From contig NC_087078.1 of the NCBI RefSeq assembly GCF_026151205.1, forward strand, positions 17,997,118 to 18,061,117: a stretch of 64,000 nt of DNA, in the 5' to 3' direction. The DNA comes from Bolinopsis microptera (lineage: Eukaryota; Ctenophora; Tentaculata; Lobata; Bolinopsidae). Under the pieces are notes generated by a model, which was not told where the DNA came from, ran no database searches, and saw only the letters and a program-made list of their open reading frames with translations. Shown here one piece after another: positions 56,158 through 64,000 of this stretch; the first letter of the stretch is position 1; the number at the start of each line of letters is the position of its first letter. A program made the translations under genes and the position numbers.

Positions 56158-56292
56158 GGAACACCACATCTGAACATATAGAATTACAACTTACTCTTTG
56201 AGAAAAACAGACATCCTGGAGGAAGAGAAGAAGAAACTGAACTAAGCTCATAACGAAATTCATTTTGCATTGAACTATTTAGTTGTGTATAG

Positions 56293-56298
56293 AATAAA
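56293..56298 (+). terminator. Ferlin poly(A) signal
   Basis: AATAAA, 136 nt after the stop codon. Confidence 0.5.
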
Positions 56299-56299
56299 T

Positions 56300-56807
56300 A
56301 GAGTTTATATGTAGTTATGTAGTTACGGTATAGTTACACTGGTGAGTATATTGCACCTGCAGGCTGAATAAGGACAGATACTTCCACATTTTAGCTGTTG
56401 ACAGCTTGGTGACGAAACAATAGTTAGCAGATTGTTTAGTTTACTCAAACTGGAGCAGTGACCCGAGACTGTATTTCGATGTAACTTTGGCAGCTAAAGT
56501 TCTAAAGTTATTTGATTGAATGCAATTAAATCATATTTTAATTCAGACGGTTAAAGTCGCAAATATATTTGTAATTGTTGAATTTTATTTGACCAATGAA
56601 TGAACGAGTGTTATTTTTTTCTGGTTTTAAATTTAATTTTGAAATCCAATTAACATTCAACCATAAAAATCAATATTGACTAAATCATGTTTTCCGTTCT
56701 TAAACTCTCATAATCTCATATAGCTTCTAAAATAATCGATGGCAGTTAATAAATAGAGAAAATAGTTGAACGCCTGATCAAGAATAAGTCTTAGCAGATC
56801 TTCAAGT
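56300..56807. other. Intergenic, convergent 3' ends
   Basis: AT-rich sequence between the ferlin 3' end and the 3' end of the minus-strand peptide gene. Nothing else was seen. Confidence 0.6.
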
Positions 56808-58020
56808 TTATGGGCACGGATCCTCATAAGGCCACCATTGGCACAGATAGGGGTCATCACAGTCGTAGTAACACTCCTGAGTGCACACTCGTTTATTGTA
56901 ACATCTAGGCTGACACACGTAAGGACAACCAGGTGACCTTCGAGAGCGGCTGTGGATCGGTCTTTTGAGATCTTTCAACTTTCCTAGGTCTTCAGTTAGC
57001 AAGTCAGCTAATTGTGCCACTATGTCAGATATTGAGACTCGATCCTCTTTCAGGCATCCATTCGATGCGATTATTTGCTTTAACAGTTCTTGGTATTCTG
57101 AAAAAGTAATAAGGATGAAAATAGTAAATAGTTCAACAGAAAACCTAGACATGTAACCTAGTAGTAGTTATACTTATAACCTAGAAAACATTTCTCTGGA
57201 CGTGTGGAAGATAATCGGAGATGCGATGGTGAGCTCGAAATATTACTACTTTGATTATCCCAGTATTCGGGAAACGGCCTTAAATCTAAGTCAACCCTCA
57301 CGACGGGCACCATTGGCTTTGTCAGGTTGCATATAATACTATAATAGATAAGAAAATGTTTAAAATGTATTTAAAAAGTTGACCAGCTCACCCGGGCACA
57401 CACTCAGTTGTCCAGATACCTTACAAGACTTTTTTGTGGCGGACCAATTTGCGACGACCGAAATTTTGGCGGTCCGAAAATATGGCGAAATTGAACAAAA
57501 ACCGTCACATTTCGGACGTCACAGAAAATAAGGGTATTTTTCATCATTTTTTGTGACAGTAAGCAGTAAGGAAATTTCTGAAAATCGGTAAAATCATGTT
57601 CAAACTTAGTCTGTATTAAGACTGTAAGACTTTCATGTTAGCACATACATGTATTTTAATGCAAATTTAAACTGTATTGCTTGACATTCAATTCGTCATT
57701 GGTGTGGTGATAATTTGTCCCAAGATGCCAGAATTTATTTATTTATTTTACTTGATATTACTTTTTAGAAACAAAATAAAGCAGTGAAGGCACAGTCATT
57801 GAAATAAGCTAAAAGATAATGCGACGGATTCTATTACGACGACCGAAATTTTGGCGGTCCGAAAATATGGCGAAATTTTCGGAAAACCGCCACATTTCGT
57901 ACGTTATAAATATGTCTTGTAAGGTATCTCGTCTACTGAATCCTCTTTAAAGGTATTTTCCTCCGAACCTCCTTGCACTACACAAACACAGAGCAAAACT
58001 AAAACTAAACAATATTTCAT
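56808..58020 (-). CDS. Small secreted Cys-rich peptide precursor, exon 1 interrupted by a MITE
   Basis: I do not recognise the family. Exon 1 starts at 58020 with a signal peptide (MKYCLVLVLLCVCVVQG) and runs to 57392. It is split by a DNA element at 57419-57924; without it and one TA the frame reads straight through to a phase-1 donor. Exon 2 (56808-57097) begins in the matching phase, carries an acidic/Leu-rich pro-region, a basic RSRR cleavage-like site, and a C-terminal domain with eight Cys spaced 3,3,5,3,3,5,8. In this assembly a stop follows soon after the element begins, so the allele should be null, unless an alternative first exon is used. A start at 57152 within the intron would add another hydrophobic leader (MSRFSVELFTIFILITFS). 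Confidence 0.7.
57419..57924. mobile_element. 506-bp MITE inside a coding exon
   Basis: The ends are CCTTACAAGAC and its exact complement, flanked by TA (57417-57418 and 57925-57926), a TA target duplication as in Tc1/mariner elements. The inside has two copies of GACGACCGAAATTTTGGCGG in the same orientation and no transposase. Confidence 0.8.
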
Positions 58021-58109
58021 CGTCACAAGAAGAATGAGGTGAGTCAAATGAGTCGTTCTCTCAGTTTAAAATTCGACTTGATGAGTTGGTAATGGTACGA
58101 ATATATGAG

Positions 58110-58126
58110 TATATATATATATATAA
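58110..58126 (-). promoter_or_regulatory. TATA-rich tract upstream of the secreted peptide gene
   Basis: (TA)n giving TATATATA about 90 bp upstream of the ATG at 58020 on the minus strand. It could serve as a TATA box or be a simple microsatellite. Confidence 0.35.
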
Positions 58127-58127
58127 G

Positions 58128-58979
58128 GCGGGTTTACGGCGCTGCAAATTGTAATTAACGTCATCAATATCATTGTGGAACTTGTTCGGTATTGGTTTTA
58201 TCTGCGCTCGCCAGTCCACGTTCACTAATAAGCTCACTGTTTTATCACTTCCAGTATATTTTACTCATTAATATAAGTTGCCCGGTTTCAAATTAATGTT
58301 TCGTGGCACTAGTTTCTAGACAAATCCGTTGCATAAAAAATTCGATTTAGCTAGGAAAATAATTTCACGCTCAAATTTCGTGATTTTCAGTTTTCAAAAT
58401 ATTTCCAATTTCCAATATTGAAAATCTTGCCTGGTAAGCAAATAAATTTTTTTCAAATTCTTTGAAATTACATAAACTTGATAAACTATCTTATCGTTAA
58501 AAGCCGTACATTCTTGAAACTACTTTAGAGTAATTTTGTAACTCTCACAATAAAGGTAATTGCATTATTTTTCCCCATTTTATACAGCAATTGTACTTAA
58601 AACTGAATGCCTAGTTTAAGTTGTGCAACCCGTCTCCAAATTTTAAAACAATCCTGCAACAATTCGGCATTTTCATGATGGAACTTTTGATAAATTGGTA
58701 AGTTTAACAAATTAATTTCGGTACACAAAAGTGCTAAAAATGAAAAATGAAATAAAATTAGTTACCAATACCATGGTAAGCGATATTGATCGTTAAAATT
58801 ACATAGTTTAAAAAAGATAAAAATGGTTTCTTATTTGCTTCCCTAGTTAGGAAATTAGAGCGATTACCGATCATGTTTTCAATTATTATAAAAATTCAAA
58901 TTTTATAGCTTCCTGTTTAACCCTCTAAGTCTAATCTGATTCTAAACCTAACCCTTACCCCCCAGTTCCATAGTATAGC
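58128..58979. other. Intergenic, nothing recognised
   Basis: AT-rich sequence. A CCTAACCCTTACCC stretch near 58946 faintly recalls the telomeric-repeat family. Confidence 0.5.
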
Positions 58980-59037
58980 GGATATTATGCCAAATTATTA
59001 GACGGAGGTCCATTTCTAATAATTTGGCATAATATCC
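58980..59037. repeat. Perfect 21-bp inverted repeat (hairpin)
   Basis: The arms 58980-59000 and 59017-59037 (GGATATTATGCCAAATTATT...) are exact complements with a 16-bp loop. It is probably a tiny MITE or fold-back repeat. Confidence 0.85.
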
Positions 59038-59126
59038 GGGTAAGTCTAACCCAATCCCTAACAAAGGCATATGCTGAAACACTAATCCAAACGAGAAATT
59101 AGACTTTAACTTCCTTATACGGTATA

Positions 59127-59812
59127 TAGTCTATGTAATAAGCGCCATGAGTTGGCACAGAACTTTTTGTCTCTGATTTTGATAAATTTGGTACCAAAAG
59201 TTGCCTCTCAGTGTGAATAATGCAAATTCACTGTGTAGCAAAATAACGTCGAGCTATATGTGGGCCTCCGGTGCATTACAAGAATGTACAAAGGACGAAA
59301 AATGGGTAATTTATTGCTTAAAATGCCTATAACTCCTAAAATATTGAATATTTTGAAATAATTATTACAGTATCGTAATGAGCTTAGTCAGACGCAACTT
59401 TTGGTGCCAAAATTATAATATTTGAAGCACCAAATTTTTCAAAAATTTGTTCAAAATTTCACACAAGGGGGGACCCTTGTGTTCAGATTGAAAATTTGGA
59501 AAATAATTTTCCTTTATATCTTAAAATATTAGTACTAAAAGTTTCGTCTCGATGAGCTGATTACGATGCCATAATAATTATGTGATAATAACTGAAAATG
59601 TGAAAGTTATAGGCCAAAAACTAAAAATTTGCGCGAAAAAAGCACGCGCGGCGAACAAGCGCCGTGTAGCATTTTTACTTTTTAGCGAAAATTGCTACAC
59701 GGTGGATTTATTTTATTCACATTTTTAGACAAATTTTGGTACCAAATTTATCGAAATCGGAGAAAAAAAGTTCTGTGCTCGCGCTTGGCGCTTATTACAC
59801 TGACTAATAGTA
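59127..59812. mobile_element. DNA element of about 0.68 kb with long imperfect inverted ends
   Basis: The left end (GTAATAAGCGCC ... GCACAGAACTTTTTGTCTCT ... GATAAATTTGGTACCAAAA) is mirrored by the right end (TTTTGGTACCAAATTTATCG ... AAAAGTTCTGTGC ... GGCGCTTATTAC) over roughly 65 bp. No transposase was seen. The exact ends and target duplication are uncertain. Confidence 0.65.
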
Positions 59813-61383
59813 TTATAGTAATATCGCGTGATCGAGATAGTTTTTCGCCAATATCTCGCCAGGGGAGCATTTTAACCACATGTCATGGGGTGTGATTCGG
59901 AATCAGCGTCCGAAAATACATCGATCTAAGTTGGTTTCAAATGTCGGCGGCTCTTTTAGAAAAATTTCGAAGATCGAGTGTAGATCAGAGTGATTTAGCA
60001 CGCTTGCGTTCTTAGTATAAGTATGACGCAGTCGCACTGAGAACAGTGCTATAGACACCGAATATATTATTATTAGTTTTTTCAACACCTGAGTTCAGTT
60101 AATGTATAATATGAGTTTCTTAGTACATTTGTTTTGTATACAGGACTAGTTAGTCTTCACAAGCATTGTTACTATATACTTAGTAAGCTTCAGCGTTTGT
60201 TTAAGATACCCTTAACTCCTTAATATTTTGATTGGTCGACATTAAATTGTGCCTTCATCATAAAGGTATAATCTTTTAAATATTATTTCTCTTATTAGGT
60301 GTTATAGTTTTGCTGGAATACAGAGTTCCATGTTATTCTTATTTCATTTATTGCGTTTAGCGATTCTTCCAGGAATTCCGGTTTTGTAGCGGTAACAGAA
60401 TTATTCGAGGAAATCAGGTTGCAGATCTCTCTTTTCAGTGTATTTTACTGTCCTATTTCAGTCGTGTTATCGATACTATAATTATCGCCTGTCACCGTAA
60501 ACCGTTATACACTCATACCATAGATTGCATATATTATAATATATGATAATCTGTATGTGATATAGTAATCCCGTTTTTATTTGTCCTACTTTTGTATTCT
60601 TCGTTTGATCTAGCTAATATTGTGCAACTGCAAGGTTGTATGTATAGTTATGCTGAGGAACTTGTAGGTTTATAACCTACCTTATTTCAAATCAATATTG
60701 TACGGGTATCACCGGTGATGCCCTTATTACATTATAACTTGTGCCGCTTTAGTGAAGTTATTGTGTTACCCCTGGCAGCTGTAATGAACCTGCACTCTGC
60801 AGTTAGCCTTGTGAACACTTAGTTCAACTTTAAATTTTGCATCGTTATATCTTAATAAGCTAAACGTAGTTTGTTTTGTTTTAAGTTATACAAGCTCTTC
60901 GAATCAAAGAAACGCTCCACATATTTGATTATGGACATTTTAATTTATGAAAATTTTAAAAGTTTGACCGTGGCATGCCCAGTACATTATTATTACTCAA
61001 ATTTACATATTCTTTAAGAAATTTTTATGTTTTATGTAAAACGTGGTACCCTGGGGAGATTTAAGTCAAACAAAATACTGAAGAATAACATTTAAGATAA
61101 GTGTAAGTGATCCGATCTACACCCAAAAGTTGGCATTTGTCATCCTGAAATAACTCAGCAACCAGATAGTATTAGTATTGCACTAAATTTTCTATAAGTC
61201 ACCCGAATTTACATAATTTGAAGTATTCTGAAAAGTATTCTGAGATGCTTGACCCGACAGGGTATTTTGTACTTTTTTCAAAAAGGAGTCAGAATTCGGG
61301 CATGTTCGGGAGTGTTTCGAGCTACAACAGGGCTTCTATGTGCTGAACCAGGTCTCTTTTGAATTCCCACTCGGCTTTGTTGA
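59813..61383. other. Intergenic, nothing recognised
   Basis: AT-rich sequence with short chance frames on both strands. No RNA gene, transposon end or coding exon was supported. Confidence 0.55.
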
Positions 61384-61722
61384 TCAGGGTATTGTTATTG
61401 GTGGTGTAGGGTGTTGTTATTGGTGGTGTAGGGTGTTGTTATTGGTGGTGTAGGATGTTGTTATTGGTGGTGTAGGGTGTTGTTATTGGTGGTGTAGGAT
61501 ATTGTTATTGGTGGTGTAGGATGTTGTTATTGGTGGTGTAGGGTGTTGTTATTGGTGGTGTAGGGTGTTGTTATTGGTGGTGTAGGGTGTTGTTATTGGT
61601 GGTCTAGGGTGTTGTTATTGGTGGTGTAGGGTGTTGTTATTGGTGGTCTAGGGTATTGTTATTGGTGGTGTAGGATATTGTTATTGGTGGTGTAGGATAT
61701 TGTTATTGGTGGTGTAGGATGC
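61384..61722. repeat. 22-bp minisatellite, 15 copies
   Basis: The unit GTTGTTATTGGTGGTGTAGG plus GT/AT is repeated 15 times and stops 5 bp short of the GPCR stop codon, so it would lie in that gene's 3' UTR. Confidence 0.95.
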
Positions 61723-61727
61723 TTCTG

Positions 61728-62958
61728 CTAGACGCTGGACGCAGGTCCCCGTGATTTATTGGTCACACGGCTGACCGTTGTACTTGCAGTTGCCGTTTGT
61801 TCCCGATGATGAGCTGACTTAAAGTTAAACAACTGTTTCTTTTTGGAACATAGAAACTTCCTAACGTTTCCCATTCTCATAGCATAAAGCCAGGAGTTGA
61901 ACATGGGACCTAGGAATACCAATAATCTTGCTACAGTTGTATAGTGCACACTAAATCCTCCACAGGAAGAACAAAGCCTGTCTCTTATCTGGTAACACCG
62001 GAGAGGGAGACTAGAGACTAAAATCAAGCCTGCTTGGACCATAGAAATAGTACACGTCTTTCTAATACTCTTGCTACCGCTTCATGCCTGGTGTTGTTAC
62101 TTATCATCTGAAATCTCGCACTCCTGACCAGAATCCTGACAATAAAACCGCAGGTAACAGCCAGGGCAGCTACTGCCAGGAGTAAAACCAGAGGGTTTGA
62201 AACATTCTCCCAGGTTTGATAAAACTCCGTGTACTCCCAATTGGTGCCCAGTTGAAGTGTGCAGCTCATGAAGATGTAGATGTTGGCAGTGTGCTCCCCG
62301 TTCTCGTCATTAATCCTGGCGTTTGAGCAAAGAAATACTGATTTTCCATCCTCCCCTTTGTATTCCCTGTCTTGCATAGTGACTCGGGCAGCAAGGATAT
62401 ACGGTAAGGTCAGTGTGAAGAAGGGGACAGCAGGACCAATCAAAAGGCTTAGTACCATCATGTAGGGTTTGAAATAGTAGGTGATTGGTCGACAGATGTG
62501 TAGAGCTCTATCAAGACATATTAAAGTGACCAGGAGGAGTTGGGTCCAGACTACTAGGTCAAGCAACGGGTCAACTACGCCGAGGTTATAAAAACCGGAG
62601 GCTAGATTAGTGTTGGTGGTCGAGAAACAGATTGCTGCCGGTATCCCAACCAGAATGATTTGAAGAAAGTCCACCGAGGTGAGAGCAGCACAAAGAACAT
62701 TGGATAGCAGGTAGGGATTTCAGGTGTCATTATTTTCTTGAAGTTCTGGTAGTCGAGGACAGCGTAGAAAGAGCAGAAGTTTCCAAAAAGAGTGACGATG
62801 ATAACCACCCACAGAACCCTTCCGAGTATCTGGAGATCACCCGAAGTTAGGGTCTTTAAAATTGATTCTCCGGAGTCAGTAGATATGTAGGAGGATGAAG
62901 TTGTAGCATCACTATCGGTAGTAGCCACGGCAGGGTAACTGTAATTAATGTTCGTCAT
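61728..62958 (-). CDS. Rhodopsin-like GPCR, intronless, with two frameshifts
   Basis: Class A orphan receptor in three contiguous frame pieces. The likely start is ATG at 62958, followed by a Ser/Thr-rich extracellular end with an Asn site. Helices in order: TM1 WVVIIVTLFGNFCSFYAVL; TM2 NVLCAALTSVDFLQIIL; TM3 VVWTQLLLVTLICLDRALHI, where DRA replaces DRY; TM4 MMVLSLLIGPAVPFFTLTLP; TM5 LVLLLAVAALAVTCGFIVRI; TM6 MVQAGLILVSSLPLRC; TM7 LLVFLGPMFNSWLYAM, where NSWLY stands at NPxxY; then helix 8 (VRKFLC) and a basic tail. Frame breaks lie near 62715 (between TM1 and TM2, at a CCC) and near 62075 (between TM5 and TM6). Each needs one extra base to restore the frame. With all seven helices conserved, base-calling errors are as likely as a recent pseudogene. 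The ligand is unknown. Confidence 0.88.
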
Positions 62959-63351
62959 GTTCGGGAATAACACGTTCTTTATAGAACACACGATACGTAG
63001 AACTAGAGGAGTATGACCTGAAAGAAATATCATGATCGCGCAGTAGCCGGTATAATTGCGATCCGTAATCACGCATAAGTCGCCCACGTTACACAAGCTC
63101 ACAAGATAACGCGCATGCAACTATTCTTAACACCCCTTTATTCATGTTTCGTTGATCGTCGTTGTTTTAAACTGCGGACGAAGCGCTCGTTTAGTTTTTT
63201 AATCAAAATCGCTGGCCACCGACCGAGTCGATTGAAAAAAGTTATTAAATAATATGTATTATTGCAATGGCTCGACCCCTGCAGCTTTGTACACATTCAG
63301 GAGCTTGAAATAACTTAATTCACTTCAAAGATCCATGGTTTAGTAAACCGT
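62959..63351. other. Region upstream of the GPCR
   Basis: In-frame ATGs further upstream (as far as 63120) exist, but 62958 gives the most typical N-terminus. No promoter motif stands out. Confidence 0.4.
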
Positions 63352-63845
63352 TTACAGCATCTCCATTATTGGGATCGCCTGAAAACCCTGTCCCTCATGT
63401 CACTTCAGAGGCGCAGAGAACGTTACATTGTCATGCACATGTTGAAAATCCTACACGGTTTCACATCCAACGAACTTGAAGTACAGTTAACAGTAAACCC
63501 ACGATTGGGTACCCTGGCTAAGGTTCCAGCTGTCCGCGTCCGTACAAAAAGCTCAGCTGCTCATCAGACTCTATATGAAACATCATTTAGTGTAATGGGT
63601 CTCAGACTCTGGAACTGTATACCTTTGCACATACGTGCAGTCTCCAAGCATGATGGCTTCAAGCATCATATTATGACGGCGTTCATGCTTTCCTTGCCGG
63701 ATAAACGGCCAATCCGGTGCTTCACATAATTACCGCGAACTCCAATTCTATACTGGACTGGCGTAACGATCGAGAGGCATCTACTCTCTGGGTTGGTCAG
63801 CAACTCTGATGGCCTGTCGAGTTTCGACGAAGCAGATCAAAGGTA
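63352..63845 (+). mobile_element. 3' fragment of a non-LTR retrotransposon (LINE) ORF2
   Basis: An open frame from about 63352 (HYWDRLKTLSL) through 63729 encodes the region typical of the C-terminus of LINE reverse transcriptase proteins: SLQRRRERYIVMHMLKILHG, then SFSVMGLRLWNCIPLHIRAV and FKHHIMTAFMLSLPD. The pattern is YWxRL..L...SLQRRRERY...K then FSV.G.RLWN..P..IR. After the stop a short run (LYWTGVTIERHL) may be a frameshifted continuation. The polymerase part is absent, so this is a 5'-truncated dead copy, as is usual for LINEs. Confidence 0.75.
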
Positions 63846-64000
63846 AGGTACTACACGTCATATACTTAAGGGATGCCATTATAAGGGGGTATACCGTATA
63901 ACTATATTGTCACCATTCTTATTCTACATAAACGGTTCATCATTTAACACCACTTTCATGTATCGTTTATAATTATAAGTATATGTATCGTTTATAATTA

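Overview
This window is eukaryotic, from an invertebrate metazoan. The evidence is AT-rich DNA, GT-AG introns, metazoan-specific gene families (integrin-linked kinase, a type-I ferlin, thrombospondin type-1/tectonin secreted protein, rhodopsin-like GPCR), TTAGGG-type repeats, a Penelope-like retroelement, hAT and MITE elements and many minisatellites. The species cannot be fixed from the sequence. A cnidarian or another soft-bodied marine invertebrate would fit, but that is only an impression.

Layout. 1-4611: non-coding, probably an intron of ILK. 4612-14911 (+): the last four coding exons of integrin-linked kinase. Its 9.4-kb intron holds about 20 decayed copies of a cysteine-rich GCC2/GCC3-like unit in antisense (6480-10460), a 41-bp minisatellite, a TTAGGG island with inverted flanks, and an unrecognised one-exon gene (12837-13478, -) with its own TATA box. 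17029-21612: a 435-bp tandem duplication, then two Penelope-like copies joined head to head. 23777-56157 (+): a complete dysferlin/myoferlin-type ferlin, TATA box to poly(A) signal. I could trace 39 coding exons (about 2,041 codons) with all junction phases agreeing, except one frameshift in exon 13. Intron 30 of the ferlin (11.1 kb) contains a complete nested gene on the minus strand (41928-51692). It encodes a secreted protein with a Cys-rich head, two PAN-like modules, 18 thrombospondin type-1 repeats and a tectonin-repeat tail, and is itself interrupted by a 1.87-kb hAT element. 56808-58020 (-): a small secreted Cys-rich peptide gene whose first exon is broken by a 506-bp MITE. 61728-62958 (-): an intronless GPCR with two frameshifts. 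63352-63845 (+): the 3' end of a LINE.

The most unusual pattern is in the ferlin. After three different exons (16, 30 and 32) the downstream intron begins with a tandem array whose unit contains the last coding bases of the exon plus its 5' splice site, giving 19, 7 and 5 copies of the exon-intron boundary. The three reading-frame breaks in otherwise intact genes (ferlin exon 13 and two in the GPCR) are each explained by one missing base, two of them at CCC runs. Consensus under-calling is therefore as likely as true pseudogenisation.
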